Assembly (NCBI RefSeq): GCF_009363095.1
Contig: NZ_CP045295.1
Location: 1,860,001-1,924,000, forward strand
Direction of reading: 5' to 3'
DNA length: 64,000 bases
Source of the DNA: Paenibacillus cellulositrophicus
GTDB lineage: Bacteria; Bacillota; Bacilli; Paenibacillales; Paenibacillaceae
How positions within the stretch are numbered: the first letter of the stretch is position 1; the number at the start of each line of letters is the position of its first letter. Below the pieces are notes generated by a model. It ran no database searches, was not told the DNA's origin, and worked only from the letters and a program-made list of their open reading frames with translations. Position numbers and translations under genes: made by a program. Positions 1 to 7,283 of the stretch are shown here, in pieces.

Positions 1-180
1 CTCGGGCAGCTTCATCAAAAACTCGAGGCTCAGCCCGGGCAGCCCTTTGCCCAGGATGGTCAGCAGCAGCCAGAAGATCAGCAGCAGAACCAGGATGCCG
101 AGCCCGTAGAACCCGTACGTTGCCAGCCGGTCGTACACAAGCGATCTTTGCATTTTGCGGGTGCGCGTCCATTCGCTCAT
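1..180 (-). CDS. pstA: Phosphate ABC transporter permease PstA (partial, N-terminal 60 residues)
   Basis: Only the first 60 codons are in the window; the rest runs off the left edge. The visible protein starts MSEWTRTRKMQRSL and enters a first membrane helix (YGFYGLGILVLLLIFWLLL), as in the PstA permease of the high-affinity phosphate importer. Its ATG (178-180) overlaps the pstC stop codon in an ATGA junction, so the two are translationally coupled. The name rests mainly on its position after pstS and pstC, since little sequence is visible. Confidence 0.85.
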   Translation of the reverse strand, partial: MSEWTRTRKMQRSLVYDRLATYGFYGLGILVLLLIFWLLLTILGKGLPGLSLEFLMKLPE

Positions 181-1130
181 GCCTGCTCCCTCCCTTTGCG
201 TCCCAAATAGCGGATGAACAAAATCAGGACAAACGAGATGATAAGCAGCAGGAAGGCCATCATGTGCAGCGCGTAATTCCAGGTGGAGTCAAACTCCACG
301 TTGGAAATCTGCATCACGATGTTGCTGGTCAGCACCGAAGCCGGTGTAAACAGGGACTTGGCGAGCTGCGCCGTGTTGCCGATGACCATCACCACCGCCA
401 TCGTCTCCCCGATCGCCCTGGTCATCCCCATAATTACCGCCGCAATGATGCCTCTGCCGGCAGCAGGAATGACGACCCGCATCATGACCTGCAGGCGCGT
501 GGAGCCCATGGCATATGCAGCTTCGCGGTATTTTTTCGGCACGGCGGAAATCGCGTCGTCGCTGATCCGGCATATCGTCGGCAGTACCATCAGGGCGAGC
601 ACGAGCGCCGCCGCCAGCAGCCCGTCGCCCAGATTCTCCCCGCTCAGCCGGCGCAAAAACGGAATCAGCACCGTCAGGCCGAGGTAGCCGTAGACGATGG
701 AAGGAACCCCGACCAGCAGGTCCAGAATCGGCCGCATAGCGTTTTTCAGCCAGCCGGGCGCGATTTCGGCGATCAGCACCGCCAGCCCGACGGATACCGG
801 CACGGCCAGCGCAAGCGTAAGCGCCGTCAGGGACAGGGTGTTGATGATAAACGCGGCTGCACCGTAATGCTCCTCCTCCGGAGTCCAGTTAAAGGAAAGG
901 AAGAAATCCGCAAAAGAGATGTCGCGGAAGGTCAGAAACGCGGTTTTGCCGATAAAAAAGATCACCAGGCCCAGCACCAGGCACAGCGCCAATATGCTGA
1001 ACCAGAAATAATACGTAAACAGACGGTTGGTGAAACGGACCCTGGCGCTGCGGCTGAACCTGCGACGCTTCGCGGGCGGGGTCAGCACCTGACGTTCCTT
1101 GGGCACGTACTGCTGCACGGGGGTGCTCAA
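177..1130 (-). CDS. pstC: Phosphate ABC transporter permease PstC
   Basis: Membrane subunit of the PstSCAB phosphate importer. The 317-residue protein has a basic cytoplasmic N-terminus, a first helix near residues 40-62, a variable loop, and a binding-protein-dependent permease domain over about residues 95-310. An EAA-like loop is visible (TRAIGETMAVVMVIGN), which contacts the PstB ATPase. The start is TTG at 1128-1130, preceded by GGAGGAG. It lies 104 nt after pstS, with a hairpin between them, and overlaps pstA by 4 nt. Length and motifs are normal for the family. Confidence 0.95.
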   Translation of the reverse strand: MSTPVQQYVPKERQVLTPPAKRRRFSRSARVRFTNRLFTYYFWFSILALCLVLGLVIFFIGKTAFLTFRDISFADFFLSFNWTPEEEHYGAAAFIINTLSLTALTLALAVPVSVGLAVLIAEIAPGWLKNAMRPILDLLVGVPSIVYGYLGLTVLIPFLRRLSGENLGDGLLAAALVLALMVLPTICRISDDAISAVPKKYREAAYAMGSTRLQVMMRVVIPAAGRGIIAAVIMGMTRAIGETMAVVMVIGNTAQLAKSLFTPASVLTSNIVMQISNVEFDSTWNYALHMMAFLLLIISFVLILFIRYLGRKGREQA

Positions 1131-1150
1131 ACTGGCTCTCCTCCTATAAA

Positions 1151-1185
1151 GCGGCCAGCCCCATCGGTATTAGAGGGCTGGCCGC
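1151..1185 (-). terminator. pstS-pstC intergenic hairpin (attenuator or partial terminator)
   Basis: An 11-bp perfect inverted repeat (GCGGCCAGCCC and its complement) with a 13-nt loop sits between pstS and pstC. Only a short T-rich run follows before the pstC Shine-Dalgarno, so read-through is likely. Such a hairpin would stabilise the pstS end of the message and keep binding protein above permease levels. This role is inferred. Confidence 0.6.
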
Positions 1186-1234
1186 GATCATGAATAAAGC
1201 TTGGCTTGGCTTGGATTGGCTCAATCCACTTGCC

Positions 1235-2089
1235 TTAACGCATGGCGGAAATCGGAATGAATTTCAGTTTTTTCAGGGAACCCTGCTGGAATTTCGCGCT
1301 TTGAACATACTCGATAAACGCTTTGGTAGCGCCGGTCGGCTGGCCTTTGGTCATGTAATATCCGTATGCCCAAATTTTGTAGCTGCCGTTGATGACATTG
1401 TCCGTTGTCGGCTGCACGCCGTTATAGCTCAGCGCCTTGATGTCGCTGTTTACGTACACCAGGTCGATATATCCTATGGCGTTCGGCGTTGTGGATACGG
1501 CGGTTTTCATGTCACCGCTGGAGCCGACTTCCTTGTAATTTTTGGCCTTTTTGACGATGTCGCCGCCAGCCAGCGCTTTGGCCTGATAGTTGACGCGGGT
1601 GCCGGAGCCAAAGGCGCGCGTGATGACGACGATGTCCGCATCATCACCGCCGACTTCTTTCCAGTTTGTGATTTTGCCGGAGAAAATCCCTTTCAGCTGT
1701 TCGGTGGTCAGGTTGTTCACCTTCACGTTTTTGTTGGTGACTGTCGCGAAAGGAATGACGGCCACCTTGTTGGCTACCTGGCCTTCAAAAGCCTTGAAGC
1801 CCGGTACGTCCATGCTGGCGTCCCAGTCGCACGCCCCGATGTCGGCAATGCCCTTCTTCACAGCCTGCGGTCCGGTTACCGAGCCTTTGCCGGAAGCGGA
1901 GATTCTGACTTTCGGATTGATTTTCTGGAATTCCTTGGCTGCCTGAAGCGTGAGCGGAAGCAGCGCAGTGGACCCGTTAATCGTAATTTTGCCGGAGATG
2001 CCGGATGCGGCGCTAGCGGAGCCGACCAGGGTGGTTACCGCTACCAGGGAAGTGACGGCAGCCAGCGTTAATTTTTTGAACAGTTTCAT
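1235..2089 (-). CDS. pstS: Phosphate-binding protein PstS (secreted type, no lipobox)
   Basis: Extracellular phosphate-binding subunit of the Pst importer, 284 residues. It has a classic Sec signal peptide (MKLFKKLTLAAVTSLVAVTT, then an ASA cleavage site near residue 27). Phosphate-contact loops are visible: GSTALLPL near residues 38-45, SGKGSVTGP near 67, and TRAFGSGTR in the middle. No cysteine follows the signal peptide, so the usual Gram-positive lipoprotein anchor is absent. RBS AAAGGAG precedes the ATG. It lies 33 nt after the propeller gene and 104 nt before pstC, in one operon. Function is secure; how the protein is retained is unclear. Confidence 0.93.
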   Translation of the reverse strand: MKLFKKLTLAAVTSLVAVTTLVGSASAASGISGKITINGSTALLPLTLQAAKEFQKINPKVRISASGKGSVTGPQAVKKGIADIGACDWDASMDVPGFKAFEGQVANKVAVIPFATVTNKNVKVNNLTTEQLKGIFSGKITNWKEVGGDDADIVVITRAFGSGTRVNYQAKALAGGDIVKKAKNYKEVGSSGDMKTAVSTTPNAIGYIDLVYVNSDIKALSYNGVQPTTDNVINGSYKIWAYGYYMTKGQPTGATKAFIEYVQSAKFQQGSLKKLKFIPISAMR

Positions 2090-2122
2090 CGTTTATTCTC
2101 CTTTTCGGTTAAGAACCGCTTT

Positions 2123-3574
2123 TTATTTGGTAAGCTGAATGGTCTTTCCGCCTGCTATGACTACAATCCTGCCGTCTTCGATCAGGGCGATCCGGCTGCC
2201 GTCCGCAGACACTGCCAGCTCGCTGACGGTTCCGGACGTGCTGTAAAGCTGCGTCTGGCTGCCGCTGTCGATCTTCAGCACTTTCGTGCTGCCGTCGGCA
2301 GCGATGCCTGCAGCAACAAGCGTTCCGGATGGCCCGGCCGCGATAACCGTCACATCGATGATGCTCGCAAGGTCCTGGACGCTGCTGCCTGGGCCGATCA
2401 CCTTGATGACGTCCTTGGCAGTGACGCTATCCGGATCGGCGCTCAAATACGCCGCTTTGCCGCCATCGAGTGCGACAGGATACAATTTATTGTCTTTACT
2501 GGTTGTTAGCTGAACCGGTTTAGCTTCTTTATCCGTAAGGTCCAGGGAATACAGCTGCTGGCCCGCGCCCGAATAGTCGATGCTGAGCGATTCTTCCGTG
2601 CTGTCCTTATCGCTGCTGGCCACGCCGGTCACATTGACGATATAGACCAATCGTTTGCCGTCCGCGGACAGGCTCACATCGGATTTGTTCTCCACTTTGT
2701 CGGCCAGCACTTCGGTCACCTTGCCGTCGCCGACAGTAATGTAAGATATTTTTTCCTGCTTGTCGCCCTGGATGAAATAAATCCGGCTGTTATCCGCCGA
2801 CCAGGTCAAATCTGTCTTGACGGAAGTATCAGAGCCGAGTTTTTGCGACAGCCCGCTGGCAAGGTTCATCAGGTAGAGCTGGCCGGCGTTATCGGTATAA
2901 GCTCCCCACTGTCCGTTCGGGGACACCGCCAATTCCGCAGCATATTCGTCCGTCGAGATCACCGTGCTGCCATAGCTTGCCGGGTCCAGTTTAACGATTT
3001 GGGCGGACTCCGCGTCGTCACGGCTGGCAATGATTTGCCCTTGGGCGTTCCAGCGTACCGAAGAATAGCTTCCTTCCGGTCTTTGAACCGTCAATACCTG
3101 CTGCGTCTGCCCGCTGCCTGCGATCCATTCCCCGCCCAGTGCTTCCACGAGCGATTGAAGCTCTACGTAGGTTTTGCCATCTTGTAGCAGAGGAGCGTTC
3201 GTAAAGGCTGCGGCCTCTCCATTCACCTTATAGGACTTTGCTCCTGCCTGCAGCTGAACGACGCGTGAACCGGTCGCATCCTTTATCGTGACGATCCCTT
3301 TGGCGGCGCTTGCGCTTGCCCCGAAAGCCTTGACAACGTCTGACACGGCTACCAGGTACGCCTGGTTGAGCTGGACCGCATTGACGGAGACGCTCGCGCC
3401 GTTCACACTGAGTTCCACCTTGGCCGCTTTCAGTTTTGGCGACGTCATCTTTGCAGCCTGACCCGCAGATGATGATTTTGCAGTGGAAGCAGCTTCTGCC
3501 GTTCCTCCGGCCAGTACGGAAGTTACAACTGCAGAGGCCATCAGTACCTGAAACATTTTATTTTTCTTCAACAT
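2123..3574 (-). CDS. Exported copper-amine-oxidase-like N-domain / beta-propeller protein
   Basis: A 483-residue exported protein. A signal peptide (about residues 1-28, ending AEA) is followed by a copper amine oxidase N-terminal-like (stalk) domain at about residues 50-150 (VNGASVSVN, DGKTYVELQSLVEALGG). Behind it is a repeat-rich TolB/WD40-like propeller at about residues 165-480 with recurrent blades such as SPNGQWGAYTD, SADNSRIYFIQGD and SADGKRLVYIVN. It is the first gene of the transcript: a Pho-box-like array lies upstream and pstS begins 33 nt downstream. The domain pair is common in Paenibacillus surface proteins, but the exact function is unknown. A role in phosphate sensing, or in holding PstS at the surface, is speculation. 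Confidence 0.85.
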   Translation of the reverse strand: MLKKNKMFQVLMASAVVTSVLAGGTAEAASTAKSSSAGQAAKMTSPKLKAAKVELSVNGASVSVNAVQLNQAYLVAVSDVVKAFGASASAAKGIVTIKDATGSRVVQLQAGAKSYKVNGEAAAFTNAPLLQDGKTYVELQSLVEALGGEWIAGSGQTQQVLTVQRPEGSYSSVRWNAQGQIIASRDDAESAQIVKLDPASYGSTVISTDEYAAELAVSPNGQWGAYTDNAGQLYLMNLASGLSQKLGSDTSVKTDLTWSADNSRIYFIQGDKQEKISYITVGDGKVTEVLADKVENKSDVSLSADGKRLVYIVNVTGVASSDKDSTEESLSIDYSGAGQQLYSLDLTDKEAKPVQLTTSKDNKLYPVALDGGKAAYLSADPDSVTAKDVIKVIGPGSSVQDLASIIDVTVIAAGPSGTLVAAGIAADGSTKVLKIDSGSQTQLYSTSGTVSELAVSADGSRIALIEDGRIVVIAGGKTIQLTK

Positions 3575-3629
3575 CGGCTCACCCTTCTTCTATTAGCATA
3601 AGTGCTATAGACCTATTTTCTACTAGAAT

Positions 3630-3668
3630 TGTAAAAAGCGGTTGATTGGAATGTTATGGAAATATTAA
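3630..3668 (-). promoter_or_regulatory. Candidate Pho box (PhoP-binding direct repeats)
   Basis: Read on the minus strand, four hexamers recur every 11 bp: TTAATA, ATAACA, ATCAAC, TTTACA (plus-strand 3663-3668, 3652-3657, 3641-3646, 3630-3635). This matches the TT(A/T)ACA-type repeats with about 5-bp spacing bound by PhoP in Bacillus. The third repeat is poor. The array lies 56 bp upstream of the propeller-pstSCA operon start, which is where phosphate-starvation control is expected. Confidence 0.6.
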
Positions 3669-3735
3669 ATATTTTATCGTTGTATTTTGCAAAAATAGCG
3701 ATTATTCTAGTTAAAAATACAAATGCTACATCTAT

Positions 3736-3813
3736 ATAGAATGAACTAAAGAAATAAATGCCTTATTGGGCCGCTTACCAAGAATTTCAATAAAAAACTT
3801 TAGTTCAATCTAT
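3736..3813. repeat. MITE-like repeat copy A
   Basis: A 78-bp element bounded by 16-bp inverted repeats (ATAGAATGAACTAAAG at 3736-3751; its near-complement at 3798-3813, one mismatch). The ends can be extended to about 19 bp with two mismatches. A second copy with the same ends, in opposite orientation, is at 35835-35920. It has no coding capacity and lies between the divergent propeller gene and tagO, so it may alter either promoter. Confidence 0.7.
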
Positions 3814-3875
3814 CTAACTGTATCCGAATGAAACGACAGCAAATTGCAAAGCTAAGTATTGGAGGCCTGACCATT

Positions 3876-4820
3876 GTGTATGTAATTGGATTTATTGTGT
3901 CGCTTGTTATCGTTTTGGCTTTGATCCCTCCTTTAAGGAAGCTCGCGATCCGGGTTGATTTCGTCGACCGGCCCACCCATCGCAAAATACATAAGGAACC
4001 CGTACCGCATCTGGCAAGCATCGCCATCTTTCTCGGCTTCATGGTTCCCTACATCGTTCTCACCGGACACTGGGACAAGGAAATGGCCGGCATTGTGGCC
4101 GGCTCGCTGCTCATCCTCGGCATCGGCATGATCGATGACTGGTACAAGACGAAAGGCAAGGATTTTGCCGCTCTGCCTAAAACGCTCGTGCAGGTAGGCG
4201 CTGCGGTGATCGTCTATTATTCAGGGATCTCATTCGAAGGGATCACCGTTCCGTTCGCCGGCCATATGGTCGTGTTTCCGGAGTGGCTGCAGTTTATTCT
4301 GACGATTCTGTGGATCTTCGGCGTCACGACGGTCATTAATTTTATGGACGGTCTGGACGGGCTGTCCGGAGGCGTGGCCGCAATTTCGGCCTTTACGCTG
4401 TTTATCGTTGCTATTGCCAAAGGCCAGTCCCATTCCGCGATCATGGCAGTGCTGCTGGTCGGGGTGACGCTCGGTTACCTGAGATACAACAAGCCGCCCG
4501 CCAAAATTTACATGGGGGATGCAGGCGCGACGTTTATCGGGTTCATGCTCGGCATCATCGCCCTGGACGGGGCCTTTAAACAGGTGACCGTCATTTCCAT
4601 TCTCGTTCCCGTGCTGGCGCTTGGCGTGCCGATCTTCGATAACATTTACGTTGTAATCAAACGGTATCGGGACGGCAAGCCGGTATACAAGGCCGATCGA
4701 AGCCAGCTCCATTATCGGCTGCTGTCCTGGGGGCTGAGCCCGAAACAGGCGGTCGTGTTCATCTATTTGCTCAGTGCCTGCCTGTCATTGTCCTCGATTA
4801 TCCTGATGTTGATCAGTTAG
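3876..4820 (+). CDS. tagO: Undecaprenyl-phosphate N-acetylglucosaminyl-1-phosphate transferase (TagO/WecA family)
   Basis: Integral membrane enzyme that transfers GlcNAc-1-phosphate from UDP-GlcNAc to undecaprenyl phosphate, the first lipid step of teichoic acid and many surface polysaccharides. The 314-residue form has about ten hydrophobic segments and the family's aspartate motifs: DRPTHRKIH (substrate loop), GMIDDWYKTKG (DD pair), NFMDGLDGLSGG and MGDAGATFIGF. I place the start at GTG 3876 because GGAGG is 10 nt upstream. An in-frame ATG at 3828 has no ribosome site and would add an atypical leader. A MITE-like repeat lies just upstream and a strong hairpin terminator follows. It could supply the lipid carrier step for the distant polysaccharide island (inference). 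Confidence 0.9.
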   Translation: MYVIGFIVSLVIVLALIPPLRKLAIRVDFVDRPTHRKIHKEPVPHLASIAIFLGFMVPYIVLTGHWDKEMAGIVAGSLLILGIGMIDDWYKTKGKDFAALPKTLVQVGAAVIVYYSGISFEGITVPFAGHMVVFPEWLQFILTILWIFGVTTVINFMDGLDGLSGGVAAISAFTLFIVAIAKGQSHSAIMAVLLVGVTLGYLRYNKPPAKIYMGDAGATFIGFMLGIIALDGAFKQVTVISILVPVLALGVPIFDNIYVVIKRYRDGKPVYKADRSQLHYRLLSWGLSPKQAVVFIYLLSACLSLSSIILMLIS

Positions 4821-4901
4821 CGTGGACCTTCCGGGGCTAGGCGTGGTTAACAATGAAGTAAGCAGGAATCGTTCGATGGGAGCGATTGAAACTAAATGAC
4901 A

Positions 4902-4954
4902 AAGGGGCTGCCCACCGTCGTGCATGACACGACAGCATGGGACAGCCCCTTTTA
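4902..4954. terminator. Bidirectional hairpin terminator after tagO
   Basis: A long inverted repeat (AAGGGGCTG-CCCA paired with TGGG-ACAGCCCCTT, containing an inner CGTCGTG/CACGACAG stem) ends in TTTT. It separates tagO from the convergent gene at 4990-5454 and can serve both. Confidence 0.85.
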
Positions 4955-4989
4955 TTATGGCTAACCGGCATACGCCTATTTAGATCGAA

Positions 4990-5454
4990 TTAGGCTTGAG
5001 AAGCGGATTGAAGGGCACGAATGGACAAATCCAGCTCCACCATGCCGCCCGGAAGGTCGCGCGATCCGGCAATCACCCAATTTACGGCCAGTGCTTTTTG
5101 CAATGCAGCCAGTTGTTCCAAGGTGAGCCGCAGCCCGTGAATCACGCCCTCGCCAACCTCAAAGTCCTTTTCCTCATCCAATCCAAAACGCTGCACCAGC
5201 CAGTTTTTCAGCCCGTTCCGCGTGTTAAACGTCATGCGGTAGCCTTCTATTGCCGCCTGGGCAAGCGGCTCCCCGTGTTCCTCCGAGTAGCCGAACAGGT
5301 TGGCATAACGCTCGCCCTCGAGCCCAGCCTGGATAAACGGCTCAGTGTCCTTGTTATGGACAGCCTCAGCGATGGCGGCCGCGGACAGTCCGGCCCGCTT
5401 CGCCTGCTCGATCAGCAGTGCGGTCCACTGTGATACTTTAATATCCTGATTCAT
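4990..5454 (-). CDS. Hypothetical protein, 154 residues
   Basis: I do not recognise the family. The protein is soluble, acidic and mostly helical by composition, without signal peptide or membrane helix. The middle part (GEPLAQAAIEGYRMTFNTRN, then GLKNWLVQRFG) looks like a compact folded domain, and the C-terminus (LPGGMVELDLSIRAL) suggests beta strands. The ATG has a good site (AAGGGAGAGAGACCGG). It stands alone between the tagO terminator and the tRNA-Arg terminator, so it is probably monocistronic. Confidence 0.75.
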   Translation of the reverse strand: MNQDIKVSQWTALLIEQAKRAGLSAAAIAEAVHNKDTEPFIQAGLEGERYANLFGYSEEHGEPLAQAAIEGYRMTFNTRNGLKNWLVQRFGLDEEKDFEVGEGVIHGLRLTLEQLAALQKALAVNWVIAGSRDLPGGMVELDLSIRALQSASQA

Positions 5455-5496
5455 CCGGTCTCTCTCCCTTCTCGCTCCACTTGCTTATATCTAAAG

Positions 5497-5520
5497 AAAA
5501 AGCCCTCGAGTGAGGGCTTT
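5497..5520 (-). terminator. tRNA-Arg terminator
   Basis: On the minus strand AAAGCCCTCACTCGAGGGCTTTTT forms a 9-bp stem ending in T residues, 8 nt after the tRNA 3' end. Confidence 0.85.
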
Positions 5521-5527
5521 CCTTGTA

Positions 5528-5601
<74 letters not shown>

Positions 5602-5635
5602 TTGCTATGTAATAAAAAAAGCGAATGCGTTATTT

Positions 5636-5663
5636 ATTATACCGCATTTAGCCAATTTTTCAA
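5636..5663 (-). promoter_or_regulatory. SigA-type promoter of tRNA-Arg
   Basis: Minus strand TTGAAA (5658-5663), a 16-bp spacer, then TATAAT (5636-5641), about 35 bp before the tRNA 5' end. Confidence 0.75.
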
Positions 5664-5742
5664 GAGGAAAATGAGAAAGCCGATTGGGGGGAAATACTAT
5701 GGGTAATAACTTAACAAAATACGTTTTAAAGGAGCATTTCCC

Positions 5743-6036
5743 ATGCGACAGTTGTTATCTTCACTTTCCTACTTCAGCATATTTTTCGCCCCGTTTATCC
5801 TGCCGGTGATCGTATGGATCGCCGTCCGGGACGAATACGTCGCCAGGCATGCCAAGCGTGCGCTGCTCTCGCATCTGTTGCCGTTCATTGCGGCCGTACC
5901 GCTGCTGTTTTTTACTTTGGCAGCCCACCATGCCGGCTCGATCCTGGGATATATCCTGCTGTTCTGCGTTATTTACTTCGGCACGTTCGTCTACAACATC
6001 GTTAAAGGCATTCAGGTGCTTCGCGAATATGCGTAA
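5743..6036 (+). CDS. Small membrane protein, DUF4870-like
   Basis: A 97-residue protein with three hydrophobic stretches (about residues 8-28, 43-61 and 66-88). Its layout is that of DUF4870/Tic20-like small membrane proteins: SYFSIFFAPFILPVIVWIA, then VARHAKRALLSHLLPF, then a C-terminal helix with VYNIVKGIQVLREY. The RBS AAAGGAG is 8 nt before the ATG. It is monocistronic with its own terminator. The molecular function of the family is not known. Confidence 0.8.
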   Translation: MRQLLSSLSYFSIFFAPFILPVIVWIAVRDEYVARHAKRALLSHLLPFIAAVPLLFFTLAAHHAGSILGYILLFCVIYFGTFVYNIVKGIQVLREYA

Positions 6037-6063
6037 AGCGTGAAAAGCTAAGAACAGCTGAAC

Positions 6064-6093
6064 AAACCTCCGGGGATATCCCCGGAGGTTTGT
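6064..6093. terminator. Bidirectional hairpin terminator
   Basis: Perfect palindrome AACCTCCGGGGATATCCCCGGAGGTT with flanking A and T residues, between the gene at 5743-6036 and the convergent small gene at 6110-6244. Confidence 0.85.
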
Positions 6094-6109
6094 TCATGGT
6101 TCAAGGAGG

Positions 6110-6244
6110 TTACTGGTTGCCAAAACGTCTTGGGTTATGGGGCACAGCCAAATTTCTCGAATTTCTGCTCGTCACTCCACCCGCAAAAGCGTTTTGTCGG
6201 GCGTACTTGCTTCTCTTGCCTTTTTTGTTCGTGAAGTCCGCCAT
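6110..6244 (-). CDS. Small basic protein, 44 residues
   Basis: A short reading frame preceded by a near-ideal ribosome site (GGGGAGGTGAGCTAA then ATG). It encodes MADFTNKKGKRSKYARQN, continues through AFAGGVTSRNSRN and ends PHNPRRFGNQ. The protein is rich in Lys, Arg and Asn and has no hydrophobic segment, a composition reminiscent of small acid-soluble spore proteins or other small sporulation proteins. I cannot assign a named family. A bidirectional terminator lies 16 nt downstream, which supports a real gene. Confidence 0.65.
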   Translation of the reverse strand: MADFTNKKGKRSKYARQNAFAGGVTSRNSRNLAVPHNPRRFGNQ

Positions 6245-6316
6245 TTAGCTCACCTCCCCTAAACCATAGTATGGGGCGGGAGTCTGCCGGCTATGTTTCT
6301 TAAATTATGGCTGCGT

Positions 6317-6664
6317 TTACTTTGCGAACCTGCTCCGCAGATCCTCCTCTACGTTCCCAAAAGAGATCAGATCGCGCAGGAACAAATCCCGCTCCTCGTC
6401 GGCCGTCAGAAAGAAGCTGCCTTCGAACGCCTGCATCGTCACATCGGTATACGCCTGATGCATGCTGTTGTCGTACCAGTCGAGCTCTGTGTCGGCATCG
6501 TTGCGGATCAGTCGGATCAGGTCGTAGCAGCCCGGCGACGGTTCGGCCACATAAGCCAAAAGCGCGGGATCGTCGACCGCTCCCGGCAGCACGCCGATTT
6601 CGGCGCAGCGGACCCCGTCCAGCTCCGTCATCCGCCGCACCTTGGCATCCTTAATATAATACAT
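6317..6664 (-). CDS. Hypothetical protein, 115 residues
   Basis: No family recognised. The protein is acidic and soluble, beginning MYYIKDAKVRRMTELDGVRC and containing many Asp/Glu pairs (ADTELDWYDN, LTADEERDLFLRD). A strong GGAGGGGAGGAAAGC precedes the ATG. It lies 37 nt downstream of the 104-residue gene at 6702-7016 on the same strand, so the two are probably co-transcribed. Confidence 0.7.
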   Translation of the reverse strand: MYYIKDAKVRRMTELDGVRCAEIGVLPGAVDDPALLAYVAEPSPGCYDLIRLIRNDADTELDWYDNSMHQAYTDVTMQAFEGSFFLTADEERDLFLRDLISFGNVEEDLRSRFAK

Positions 6665-6701
6665 GCTTTCCTCCCCTCCCTGGTCAGCCGGAATTCAGAA
6701 A

Positions 6702-7016
6702 TCAAGTATAACCCAGCATTTTGTTCCCCGTCAGATGCTGGCGTGTTTCTGCCGTGCCGTATTCGTAAATTTTCCGGTACAGCTTGTTCAGGCTCTCCGT
6801 GTACTGCGAATTGACATCATCCTCCGGCGTATCCGGCCATGGAAACGTATAGGCCAGGAAGGAGTCTTCGGCATGCTCCTGCATATCCTCCATCATCTGC
6901 TGCACTTCCCTGGCCTGTCCCACCGTGCAGTACATTACCAGCTCATAAGGAGCGGCGCCCTGTTCGGCAAGAACGCTTCTGCCGTGTACCGATACATAAA
7001 AATGCTGCTTATCCAT
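6702..7016 (-). CDS. Hypothetical protein, 104 residues
   Basis: No family recognised. It begins MDKQHFYVSVHGRSVL, is soluble and acidic, and has a probable helical middle (QAREVQQMMEDMQEHAEDSF) and a Tyr/Glu-rich C-terminus. AAAGGAGAG lies just upstream of the start. It is first of a likely two-gene unit with 6317-6664. Its upstream region is shared with divergent asnB. Confidence 0.7.
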   Translation of the reverse strand: MDKQHFYVSVHGRSVLAEQGAAPYELVMYCTVGQAREVQQMMEDMQEHAEDSFLAYTFPWPDTPEDDVNSQYTESLNKLYRKIYEYGTAETRQHLTGNKMLGYT

Positions 7017-7283
7017 GTCACATTACTCTCCTTTGTAAAGATCATAGAAATTTATAAGTTTTCAGCGGAGCTGAACCATTCCATGATCGCAAGAAAAACA
7101 TCCGCTAAATGCGGCCTGCCTGCTGTAGAAGTACGTCGACAGACACGTTTTTCTTACACTGCCTTTCCTATAGTTTTCGTTAAAGGACAGACATTTTATG
7201 CCCCGATTCGGCATATAACTGTATCACTTTGGCAAACAGAAAGGACAGCGAGTGGACAAACGACAAAGAGAGGATGACCCATC

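Noticed and set aside
7091..7155. Inverted repeat AAGAAAAAC ... GTTTTTCTT upstream of asnB
   Set aside because: Stem is AT-rich and arms are about 48 nt apart; likely chance.
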